64,000 nt of DNA, taken from assembly GCA_944367565.1 (NCBI GenBank), contig CALVWR010000002.1:1-64000 (forward strand), in the 5' to 3' direction. Below the pieces are notes generated by a model, which was not told the DNA's origin, searched no databases, and was given only the letters and a program-made list of their open reading frames with translations. This DNA comes from an uncultured Clostridia bacterium. Lineage in GTDB: Bacteria; Bacillota; Clostridia; Christensenellales; Borkfalkiaceae. Every line of letters starts with the position of its first letter. Position 1 is the stretch's first letter. The position numbers and the translations under genes were made by a program. Below are positions 8,852 through 15,586 of the stretch, piece after piece.

Positions 8852-9424
8852 ATGGAGAACTCTGAAACCTTAACAAATCTCGCAAGAGCTTTCGCAGGCG
8901 AATCGCAAGCGGGACTTCGATATCAGATTATCGCTCAATTATGCACACAGCAAGGTTACGACACGTTGGCGAATGAAATCAAAACCATTGCAAAAAACGA
9001 AGTAAACCATGCAAAGACTTATTACGATCTGTTGACAAAGGAGAACGGAACGGCAAGAAACATAGAAATATGCGCCGGTTATCCGTTTGAAAAGATCACG
9101 ATCGAAGACGGTCTGAAATTTGCCATGACGGCAGAGCATGAAGAAGCGGAAAGGATTTATCCCGAATTTGCGAAAATCGCGGAAAAAGAAGGCTATAAAG
9201 AGATTGCGAAAAAATTTGAATTAACCGCAAAAGTCGAAAGAAAGCACGAACTCACCTTTAAGTTTTTATATGAAAACTTCAAAAACGGCACGTTATTCAG
9301 GAACGAAAAACCCACATTCTGGGTATGTTCTCAATGCGGCCACACGGAAGCGCTGAAAGAGGCATGGAACATCTGCCCGTTATGCGGTTCTTCCCAGGGA
9401 TTTGTGCAGTTAAAGTTAAATTAA
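8852..9424 (+). CDS. rbr: Rubrerythrin
   Basis: A 190-residue rubrerythrin, a cytoplasmic NADH- or ferredoxin-linked peroxidase of anaerobes. The N-terminal four-helix ferritin-like domain carries diiron ligands in FAGESQAGLRY, NEVNHAKTYY, AEHEEAERIY and KVERKHELTF. The C-terminal rubredoxin domain has CSQCGH and CPLCGS (about 160-180) for the Fe(Cys)4 centre. The ATG at 8852 follows GGAGGAAAGAG; an upstream TTG extension is not credible. It stands alone after a terminator. The 180-bp leader contains two nested small stems (8769-8808) whose role is unknown. Confidence 0.96.
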   Translation: MENSETLTNLARAFAGESQAGLRYQIIAQLCTQQGYDTLANEIKTIAKNEVNHAKTYYDLLTKENGTARNIEICAGYPFEKITIEDGLKFAMTAEHEEAERIYPEFAKIAEKEGYKEIAKKFELTAKVERKHELTFKFLYENFKNGTLFRNEKPTFWVCSQCGHTEALKEAWNICPLCGSSQGFVQLKLN

Positions 9425-9439
9425 AGGAGTAAATTTTCG

Positions 9440-9523
9440 ATGAAAGACACGAAGAACGTTAAGAATGCTGCCAAGAAAGCTGAAAAAAGCAAGAAAACTA
9501 CGCAAGAAAAGAATTGCAGATAA
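9440..9523 (+). CDS. 27-residue Lys/Asn-rich small protein
   Basis: A tiny ORF, MKDTKNVKNAAKKAEKSKK... ending in NCR, with AAAGGAGT 10 bp before its ATG. This is the best ribosome site in the rubrerythrin tail region, so it is probably translated from the rubrerythrin transcript, 15 bp after the rbr stop. The Lys/Asn-rich composition recalls short uncharacterised proteins common in gut Clostridia, but I assign no function. It overlaps the next small ORF in another frame, so it could also be the 5' half of a frameshifted single gene. Confidence 0.5.
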   Translation: MKDTKNVKNAAKKAEKSKKTTQEKNCR

Positions 9524-9614
9524 TCAAAGCGGATTCGACGTATCCGGCTCTTACACGGGAATCGATTTATACGATATGTTCGACGATCCCGTTCAGGATG
9601 CCGACGACTTATAA
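9465..9614 (+). CDS. 49-residue small protein with PVQDADDL tail
   Basis: A second tiny ORF in the +1 frame relative to the 27-residue ORF. It has a basic N-terminus (MLPRKLKKARKLRKKR) and a C-terminus reading SGSYTGIDLYDMFDDPVQDADDL. From memory, the SYTG...PVQDADDL ending recurs in short uncharacterised proteins of Clostridia, which supports this frame being real. No good ribosome site precedes its ATG, so it may be translated by coupling to the overlapping ORF or be its displaced 3' half. Function unknown. Confidence 0.55.
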   Translation: MLPRKLKKARKLRKKRIADNQSGFDVSGSYTGIDLYDMFDDPVQDADDL

Positions 9615-9670
9615 AAAATTTTTTTCTTAATTGACATTTCGATAATAAAGTTAAAAATTTTTTCCGCAAA

Positions 9671-9710
9671 CAAAAAAAACCCTTTCCGGTTTTCCGGAAA
9701 GGGTTTTTTA
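9671..9710. terminator. Bidirectional terminator between rubrerythrin and khpB
   Basis: A 14-bp stem (9676-9689 with 9694-9707) has an A-run on one side and a T-run on the other. It serves both the rubrerythrin and the converging khpB transcripts. Confidence 0.9.
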
Positions 9711-10505
9711 TCAGTCGTCGTTTTTCATGCTGTTTCCGAGATACGTACCGAACGTGGTGGGTTTTCTCTTCGGTTCTCTCGGCGCGGAAGAAAAGCCGGA
9801 GCTTCTTCTGTCGTTTTTCCTGTCCTTCTCGTTTCTGCCTCGTCCGCCGAACGAACGGTTTCCCTTTTTGTCAAAGTCCCGTTTTGCATACGGCTTTTTT
9901 TCATTCGGAACGATCACCACATGGCGGTTGGGTTCTTTGCCTTCGCTCACGGTGGTCACTTTTTCGTGCGACGCCAACGTGGAATGAATCACCCGTCTTT
10001 CATAAGGGTTCATCGGTTCGAGGGAAACGTCCCTGCCGAGGCGTACCGCCTTATCGGCGAGTTTGTTTGCCAGATTTACAAGCGTTTCTTCCCGTTTGCC
10101 GCGATAGCCTTCGCAATCCACCACGACGCGTTTATACGTCTTATTGCCGATATTCGCCACCGCGCCGGCGAGAGCTTGAAACGCGTCGAGAACTTCTCCG
10201 CGGTGTCCGATCACCGATGCGGAAGATTCCGCAATGACGTCGATTTCCACGTTTTCATCTTCCTTTAACAGTTCCGCTTTGGCGTTGATGTTCATTTTTC
10301 TGAACAGTTCTTCCAAAAATGCAACCGCTCTCTTTCCGCCGGACAGCTTACATTCCACATTCACCGCCGCTTCCTTTTTGAGCTTGCCGAATAAACCTTT
10401 CACTTCTTCGTTGATCACCGTGATTTCGGCGTCCTCTTTTGCAATGCCGAAATGTTGCAAGCCCGCCTCGATGGCTTCCGCCACCGTTTTACCTTTAAAT
10501 TCCAT
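9711..10505 (-). CDS. khpB: RNA-binding protein KhpB (Jag/SpoIIIJ-associated)
   Basis: A 264-residue Jag protein. The N-terminal Jag_N domain (MEFKGKTVAEAIEAGLQHFGI, about 1-50) is followed by a KH domain (VIGHRGEVLDAFQALAG, about 115-135) and an R3H domain (NPYERRVIHSTLASHEKV, about 162-185). The tail is Arg/Lys/Asn-rich and disordered. In Firmicutes it binds RNA, pairs with KhpA and affects division and envelope synthesis. It is the last gene of the rpmH-rnpA-yidD-yidC cluster, 55 bp after yidC. Confidence 0.95.
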   Translation of the reverse strand: MEFKGKTVAEAIEAGLQHFGIAKEDAEITVINEEVKGLFGKLKKEAAVNVECKLSGGKRAVAFLEELFRKMNINAKAELLKEDENVEIDVIAESSASVIGHRGEVLDAFQALAGAVANIGNKTYKRVVVDCEGYRGKREETLVNLANKLADKAVRLGRDVSLEPMNPYERRVIHSTLASHEKVTTVSEGKEPNRHVVIVPNEKKPYAKRDFDKKGNRSFGGRGRNEKDRKNDRRSSGFSSAPREPKRKPTTFGTYLGNSMKNDD

Positions 10506-10560
10506 AGTTTTCCTCCGTTGCGGTCTTTACCGCTATTTACAAAACGCATTCCGCGTTTTT

Positions 10561-12117
10561 TTACTCATGATCCTTTTTGTCCTGATCGAGTCCCTTTTCG
10601 GTACGTTCCAAAACAACTTTTTTCACGATTCTGTTTTCTTTGGTCTGTTCCGTCTTTCCCCTTCCTTTCACCTTGCCGACGGAGGAGACGTTTGCCCGCT
10701 TCTCCTTTTCGCGCCGACCGGGTTTCGCCGTTCCGTTCGCTTCGGCTTCCATCTGTTTTTTGAAGCGGATATCCACCACTTTGTTGATGAGCAGCGTAGT
10801 CAGCATACTGATGAGGGAGCTCATGATGATGTAAACCGAAAACGCCGCCGTATACATAAATGCGAAAAACGCCATCATGATCGGCATCATCCACATCATG
10901 ACTTTCTGCGTCATCATCCCCTGACCGTCCACGCTCTGCAATTCCATCTGCGCTTTCTGCCCGCGCGACATCACCCACTGCATCAGGAAGGAAATGCCCG
11001 CCGTCAGCGCCACCAGAATGAAATATCCGTTGGCTTCCGATTTTTCCGTAACGAGTTTCGCCGTCAGATCGTCGTACTGTCCGGGATCGGGCGCATACTG
11101 TTCCAGCTTGTATTTCTGATTGAACGTCGTATAATTCGCATAGACCGGATGTTCAAACGGCGTATCGGGCATCCAGATATTCTTGATCCACAAAAAACTT
11201 TCCTCTTCTTCGCGGTATTTCTCCGCCGAACGCGTCTGCTGTACGTCCTTGAAAAACAATTCCGCCGCCGCTGCTTCCGTAAGATCCGCATTTTCCGCCT
11301 TTGCCGCATCGTAATATTCGGGGAAGGTTTGTCCCGCTTCGTTTTTCAGTCCGGAATTTTGAAAGCCTTCCATTACGAGCGTCGGATTTTTGCTCAGCAG
11401 ATAATAATAGCTTCCTTCTTCGTTCTGACGGATAAACCGCGGAAATTCGATATATCCGCCTTCGGTATAATACGTAACTTTCCCCACGTTTCCGTCTTCC
11501 GGTTCGGGGTAAAACTCATACGTCACGTGCAGGGCGGGGGAGGTGGTGAGAATTACGGTTTCGGAACCGATCTCGCCGCCGCTCTGCGTCTTTACCGCTT
11601 CATAGATCGCCGCGTCGTCGATAATCACCTTTCCGTTTTCATGGGAAATATATCCTTCCACATCCAGAAGTCCGTCGTCCACGACGGAATTGAACGCCGT
11701 ATTCATATTGTAAAGATACATGACGTTCTGATGGATGGAATAGGCGTTGAAGGCATTCAGTACGATGATGAAAAATACCAGCGTGATGATCGACGGCAAA
11801 CAGGCGCCGAACATGGAATAGCCTTCTTTTTTATAAAGCGCCGCCATCTTCATCTGATAGGTCTGTTTATCGTCGGCATACTGTTTTTGCAGTTTTTCCA
11901 GTTCCGGCCGCATCTGTTCCATTTTAAGGGAATTTCTTCTCATGGACGCGCGGGAATAAAAATCCAGCGGAAACGTCACAAGTTTCAAAGCGAGCGTAAA
12001 CATCACGACGCCGAGAACAATGGTGGGAAACAGATTGATAAACGCCGCGATCCAGCTGTTCAGACCGGAAATCGTCGGTTCTATAAAAGAATAATATGCG
12101 ATCAAAAGATTGTTCAT
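10561..12117 (-). CDS. yidC: Membrane protein insertase YidC/OxaA with large insert
   Basis: A 518-residue Oxa1/YidC/Alb3 insertase that places membrane proteins into the bilayer, partly with SecYEG. TM1 (about 22-50), the coiled cytoplasmic loop MRPELEKLQKQYADDKQTYQMKMAALYKKEG and a second hydrophobic segment (SMFGACLPSIITLVFFIIVLNAF) match the family. A hydrophilic region of roughly 220 residues (about 135-355) then intervenes before the C-terminal membrane segments (FILVALTAGISFLMQW, MPIMMAFFAFMYTAAFSVY). Firmicute YidC proteins are usually near 260-300 residues, so the insert is unusual. A long basic tail is typical for ribosome contact. It lies 51 bp after yidD. Confidence 0.93.
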   Translation of the reverse strand: MNNLLIAYYSFIEPTISGLNSWIAAFINLFPTIVLGVVMFTLALKLVTFPLDFYSRASMRRNSLKMEQMRPELEKLQKQYADDKQTYQMKMAALYKKEGYSMFGACLPSIITLVFFIIVLNAFNAYSIHQNVMYLYNMNTAFNSVVDDGLLDVEGYISHENGKVIIDDAAIYEAVKTQSGGEIGSETVILTTSPALHVTYEFYPEPEDGNVGKVTYYTEGGYIEFPRFIRQNEEGSYYYLLSKNPTLVMEGFQNSGLKNEAGQTFPEYYDAAKAENADLTEAAAAELFFKDVQQTRSAEKYREEEESFLWIKNIWMPDTPFEHPVYANYTTFNQKYKLEQYAPDPGQYDDLTAKLVTEKSEANGYFILVALTAGISFLMQWVMSRGQKAQMELQSVDGQGMMTQKVMMWMMPIMMAFFAFMYTAAFSVYIIMSSLISMLTTLLINKVVDIRFKKQMEAEANGTAKPGRREKEKRANVSSVGKVKGRGKTEQTKENRIVKKVVLERTEKGLDQDKKDHE

Positions 12118-12168
12118 TTCGCGTTCCTTAAAAATGATCTTGTCAAAAAATCCAACGTAAAAAAACGT

Positions 12169-12414
12169 TTAATAGACCCATTTCACGATGCTTTTTTTAT
12201 CCGGTACCTTATCAAAACCGCCTTTGGAAAAGGGATTGCAGCGCAAAATACGCCATGCCGCCAGCAAACAGCCTTTGATCAGCCCGTGTTTCAGAACGGC
12301 TTCCAAAGCGTACTGAGAGCAGGTGGGCGTATACCGGCAATTGCTGCCGAGCATGGGGGATATGCATTTCTGATAAAATTTAATGAGAAGAATTCCTGCT
12401 TTTTTCATCCTCAA
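12169..12414 (-). CDS. yidD: Membrane protein insertion efficiency factor YidD
   Basis: An 81-residue YidD (UPF0161) protein with the hallmark CISPMLGSNCRYTPTCSQYALEAV and, near the end, WRILRCNPFSKGGFDKVP. It is a membrane-associated helper of YidC. It overlaps the 3' end of rnpA by 35 bp in another frame, as in many bacteria. Confidence 0.96.
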   Translation of the reverse strand: MRMKKAGILLIKFYQKCISPMLGSNCRYTPTCSQYALEAVLKHGLIKGCLLAAWRILRCNPFSKGGFDKVPDKKSIVKWVY

Positions 12415-12727
12415 ACAACCCCGCTTTTTTAAAAAGATATCCCATATCGGTCCGGAACGTTTTCAGAGAATACTCTTCTTTGACTTTCGGTACAAAAACA
12501 AAAAAGAAGCCTCCTTTCAATCGGGGAAGGTAACTTCTGAATGACTCTCTCAGCAGACGTTTTACTCTGTTTCTTTTTACGCTGCCGCCGTGTTTTTTTC
12601 CAACGGCAAACCCCGCTTTTAAAGAATCTGCGGGAAAGTATACAAGCGTAATACTGCCTGAAAACACTCTCGTCCCTTTTTTGAAAACCCTGTCGAAATC
12701 CTCGCTTCTTTTTAACCTGTATTCCAA
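12380..12727 (-). CDS. rnpA: Ribonuclease P protein component
   Basis: A 115-residue RnpA, the protein subunit that helps RNase P RNA trim the 5' ends of tRNAs. The family pattern is clear: RLKRSEDFDRVFKKG at the start and AVGKKHGGSVKRNRVKRLLRE (the RNR motif) mid-protein. The start is a TTG at 12725-12727 behind AAAAGGT. It lies 15 bp after rpmH and overlaps yidD. Confidence 0.95.
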   Translation of the reverse strand: MEYRLKRSEDFDRVFKKGTRVFSGSITLVYFPADSLKAGFAVGKKHGGSVKRNRVKRLLRESFRSYLPRLKGGFFFVFVPKVKEEYSLKTFRTDMGYLFKKAGLFEDEKSRNSSH

Positions 12728-12742
12728 AGTATTACCTTTTCA

Positions 12743-12877
12743 TCAAGCGGAAATATGATGACGGCCCTTATTGCGTCTTCTTTTCAAAACGTTTCTGCCG
12801 CTTTTCGTCTTCATTCTTTTTCTGAAACCGTGTACCTTGCTTCTCTGTCTTTTTTTGGGCTGGTATGTTCTTTTCAT
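12743..12877 (-). CDS. rpmH: 50S ribosomal protein L34
   Basis: A 44-residue L34: [18 protein letters not shown], then [20 protein letters not shown], ending HHISA. The match to the family is essentially full length. It was read directly on the minus strand between rnpA and dnaN. An AGGACAGAATC-like ribosome site precedes the ATG. It is normally the gene next to dnaA; here its upstream neighbour is dnaN. Confidence 0.97.
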   Translation of the reverse strand: MKRTYQPKKRQRSKVHGFRKRMKTKSGRNVLKRRRNKGRHHISA

Positions 12878-12953
12878 GATTCTGTCCTCTTTTCGATATT
12901 TTATTTCAGCGTTTTATAATTATATTAAAAATTCACGTCTTTGTCAACGTTTT

Positions 12954-14057
12954 TTACGCGTTTATTCTCACGGGAAGCACCAAATAAAGGTACTGATCGC
13001 CGGAAACGGGTTTGATCACGCAGGGAGCGATGGGGGAATTGAGATGGATTGCAATGAATTCATCCTCGTTGATCTTAAGAAACTCCGTGATATATTTGGA
13101 ATTGAAGGCGATGAGCATATCTTTGCCGTCCATGTTGACCGGAACGGGTTCGTTGACGTTTCCGATCTCGCTCTTTGCAATGACATACATCACATTTTCC
13201 TTGATATCGAATTTGACGATACTGATCCTGTCGGAACGGGCGAGAACGGATGCTCTTTCCACGCTGGCTTCAAGCGTTTTTGCATTGACGCGCACGTTGC
13301 TTACAAATTCCGAAGGGATGATTTGTTTATAATTGATAAAATCGCCTTCAAACAGACGGGAAACGAGCGTCGTTCCCGCGTTTTCCACCATTAAAGTATT
13401 TTTATTGAGGGTGATTCTGATCTCGTCATCGTCCTTATCCAAAAGCCGTGCAATTTCTCCGAGCGTCCTTGCGGGGATAATCGCCTTCATCGCCGCGGAA
13501 AAAGCGCTGACGTCCGCACGGGCGAGAGAAAGACGGAATCCGTCCAGCGCGACCGCCGTAACGCGTGCGTCGGCAATCTCGAACAAAACGCCCTTCAAGA
13601 TGGGACGGCTGTCATCCTGCGAACAGGCAAAAACCGTCATATTGATGATCCGCTTGAAATCGCTCTGCTTCATCACAAAATAATTTTCATCGATCTTTTT
13701 ATCCGTCTTCGGAAATTCTTCCGCCGAAAAACACTGCATTTCGCTTTCCGAATCGGAATATTTGATTTTCAGAAGATTTTCTTCCGTCAAAGAAAGTTCT
13801 ACCTGTTCGTTTTCGAGCTTTTTCACGAATTCGGAAAAATATTTTCCGGTCACGACCGTTTCGCCTTCCATCATCACGTCCGCCCGGATCGTTTTTTCAA
13901 TGGTAAGCTCCGTATCGGTGGCAATTAAGGTGAGATTATCCCCCTTCGCCTTCAGAAATATCCCTTCCAAAACGGGATTTGTCTTTTTTACTCCCAACGC
14001 TTTTCCGACTTTCAGGACCGCATCCGATAAATCGAGACCATCGCAAATAACTTTCAT
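12954..14057 (-). CDS. dnaN: DNA polymerase III beta subunit (sliding clamp)
   Basis: A 367-residue beta clamp that forms the ring tethering polymerase III to DNA. It begins MKVICDGLDLSDAVLKVGKAL and ends with the conserved clamp tail KPVSGDQYLYLVLPVRI. The three-domain layout and length are normal. CGGAGAAAAGT precedes the ATG, and a SigA promoter lies at 14095-14123. In most Firmicutes dnaA lies directly upstream; here the upstream DNA is the oriC-like region and then rsmG on the other strand. Confidence 0.97.
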   Translation of the reverse strand: MKVICDGLDLSDAVLKVGKALGVKKTNPVLEGIFLKAKGDNLTLIATDTELTIEKTIRADVMMEGETVVTGKYFSEFVKKLENEQVELSLTEENLLKIKYSDSESEMQCFSAEEFPKTDKKIDENYFVMKQSDFKRIINMTVFACSQDDSRPILKGVLFEIADARVTAVALDGFRLSLARADVSAFSAAMKAIIPARTLGEIARLLDKDDDEIRITLNKNTLMVENAGTTLVSRLFEGDFINYKQIIPSEFVSNVRVNAKTLEASVERASVLARSDRISIVKFDIKENVMYVIAKSEIGNVNEPVPVNMDGKDMLIAFNSKYITEFLKINEDEFIAIHLNSPIAPCVIKPVSGDQYLYLVLPVRINA

Positions 14058-14094
14058 ACTTTTCTCCGAAGAACCGTTTTTCTCTTTTTATATC

Positions 14095-14123
14095 ATTATA
14101 TAGGAAAATGCGGAAAAAATCAA
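14095..14123 (-). promoter_or_regulatory. SigA-type promoter of dnaN
   Basis: On the minus strand, TTGATT (14118-14123), a 17-bp spacer and TATAAT (14095-14100). It gives a leader of about 30 nt. Confidence 0.75.
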
Positions 14124-14204
14124 TAAAAAACCGCATTGCTTTTCATCTTTTTTACGTTGTCTTTCAAGAATAAATTCTTTTTTAAAATAGGAAACAGTAT
14201 TCTT

Positions 14205-14412
14205 AATAGGGATTGTGGAATTATGGATAAATCGGGATAACAAAGGAAAAATCTGGCGAATCGATATGGACAAGATGTGCTTGTAAAACGGGGATAAGAT
14301 GTGGATAACGAGAAAGAAAAGAAAGAGCGCAAACAAAAAGAAAAAAAAGACCGGCAAAAAAGTATATAAAAGGGAGTAAGGGGAAAAAATTGTGGATAAT
14401 ATCATGAAAAGT
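14205..14412. other. Probable chromosomal replication origin (oriC)
   Basis: The 390-bp gap between divergent dnaN and rsmG holds DnaA-box-like nonamers, all read as TGTGGATAA or close variants on the plus strand. Two are perfect, at 14300-14308 and 14391-14399. Degenerate copies lie at 14222-14230, 14232-14240 and 14289-14297, forming pairs spaced 10-11 bp. An A-rich stretch (about 14311-14390) could be the unwinding element. Genes to the left lie mainly on the minus strand and those to the right mainly on the plus strand, as expected for a bidirectional origin. No dnaA is adjacent. Confidence 0.75.
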
Positions 14413-14441
14413 TTGTATAATTTCATAAAGTATGTTAAAAT
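14413..14441 (+). promoter_or_regulatory. SigA-type promoter of rsmG
   Basis: TTGTAT (14413-14418), 17-bp spacer, TAAAAT (14436-14441). Transcription should begin at or very near the rsmG ATG (14448), leaving no room for a ribosome site. Confidence 0.65.
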
Positions 14442-14447
14442 TTCGGT

Positions 14448-15125
14448 ATGGAACAGCTGTTTGAAAAATACAACATTTCGATGACGGAAGAAAAGAAACA
14501 AAAATTTTTCAAGTTTTTTTGTTTTTTAACGGAAGAAAACGCAAAATACAACCTGACGGCCGTGACCGGGGAAAGGGATGTTTATCTTAAACATTTTGTG
14601 GACAGCGTATGGATTGTGGATATGTTGAAAGGTGGAAAACTTCTGGACGTGGGCAGCGGAGGAGGGATGCCGGGGATTCCGCTTGCCATTCTGCGGGGGG
14701 ATATCGAGTTCACACTGCTGGAAGCGACGGGAAAGAAATGCAGGTTTTTAGAAAGCGCGGCAAGACTTTTGGAACTGAAAAACGTAAGGGTGATCAACGG
14801 CAGAGCGGAGGAGCTTGCAAAAACGGAACTCAGAGAAAGTTTCGATACGGTGACCGCCCGCGGCGTGGCGAGACTGAACACGCTGGCGGAATATTGTCTG
14901 CCGTTTGTGAAAACAGGGGGAATTTTTGCCGCATATAAAGGAGACGCCGAAGAGGAGATCGAAGAAGCGAAAAACGCCGTGAATCTCTTAGGCGGAAAAT
15001 TTCGGAAAACGGAAAAAATTCTTCTGGAAGGAGCAAAACGGGAGATTGTCCTGATCGAAAAAGTCAAAAAAACGCCTGCGGAATATCCGCGCGGAAGGGG
15101 AAAGGAGAGAAAAGATCCGTTATGA
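14448..15125 (+). CDS. rsmG: 16S rRNA (guanine527-N7)-methyltransferase
   Basis: A 225-residue RsmG (GidB) that methylates G527 of 16S rRNA using S-adenosylmethionine. The Rossmann SAM loop is LLDVGSGGGMPGIPLAI (about 64-80), followed by LLEATGKKCRFL and, later, DTVTARGVARL. RsmG is typically origin-proximal, which fits its position beside the oriC-like region. It overlaps the next gene as ATGA. The start codon is 6 bp past a -10 box with no ribosome site, so it may be leaderless; the next in-frame Met (residue 8) also lacks one. Confidence 0.95.
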   Translation: MEQLFEKYNISMTEEKKQKFFKFFCFLTEENAKYNLTAVTGERDVYLKHFVDSVWIVDMLKGGKLLDVGSGGGMPGIPLAILRGDIEFTLLEATGKKCRFLESAARLLELKNVRVINGRAEELAKTELRESFDTVTARGVARLNTLAEYCLPFVKTGGIFAAYKGDAEEEIEEAKNAVNLLGGKFRKTEKILLEGAKREIVLIEKVKKTPAEYPRGRGKERKDPL

Positions 15126-15586
15126 CGACGAACGATATATTCCGTGCCGCCGCGGTGACGGGACACAGAAAACTGATATACGGTCTGGACGAAGCCGATT
15201 TGGAAGAAACGTTCAGAACGTTGATTCAAAAGAAAATCGACACCTTTTATTTAGGGCTTGCCACGGGATTCGACACGGTGTGTTTTAAGATCCTGTATAG
15301 GTTAAAAAAAGAATATCCCATCCGCCTGATCGGCTGCGCGCCGTATCGGGGACAGAGCGATCATTGGCAGGAAGAAGACAGAAAATTTTATGATTTTATG
15401 TGCCGGCAACTCGACGAACTGGTGATTTTGAGCGAAAGATATACGCCGGAATGTATGTTTGAAAGAAACAGATATATGATCGATCGCGCGGGAACGGTGG
15501 TCGCGTATCTGAAACGCCGTTCGGGGGGAACGTATTATACCGTGCACTATGCGCGGGAAAAGGAAAGAAAGATCGTTTACGTATAA
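15122..15586 (+). CDS. SLOG/YpsA-like (DUF1273) protein
   Basis: A 154-residue Rossmann-like protein of the YpsA/DUF1273 branch of the SLOG superfamily. Diagnostic stretches are AVTGHRKL near the start, LATGFDTVCFKIL mid-protein, CAPYRGQSDHWQEEDRKFYD, ERNRYMIDRAGTVVAYL and GGTYYTVHYA, matching the ligand-binding pockets. SLOG proteins sense or process nucleotide-derived ligands; YpsA in Bacillus affects cell division, but this protein's role is unproven. It is translationally coupled to rsmG and ends at a bidirectional terminator. Confidence 0.85.
   Translation: MTTNDIFRAAAVTGHRKLIYGLDEADLEETFRTLIQKKIDTFYLGLATGFDTVCFKILYRLKKEYPIRLIGCAPYRGQSDHWQEEDRKFYDFMCRQLDELVILSERYTPECMFERNRYMIDRAGTVVAYLKRRSGGTYYTVHYAREKERKIVYV

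Noticed and set aside
9631-9660. TTGACA promoter after the small ORFs
   Set aside because: Any transcript would meet the bidirectional terminator within 50 bp, and the -10 region is poor.
10234-12432. A 732-residue plus-strand frame opposite yidC/yidD
   Set aside because: Antisense shadow of real minus-strand genes; Phe/Arg/His-rich.
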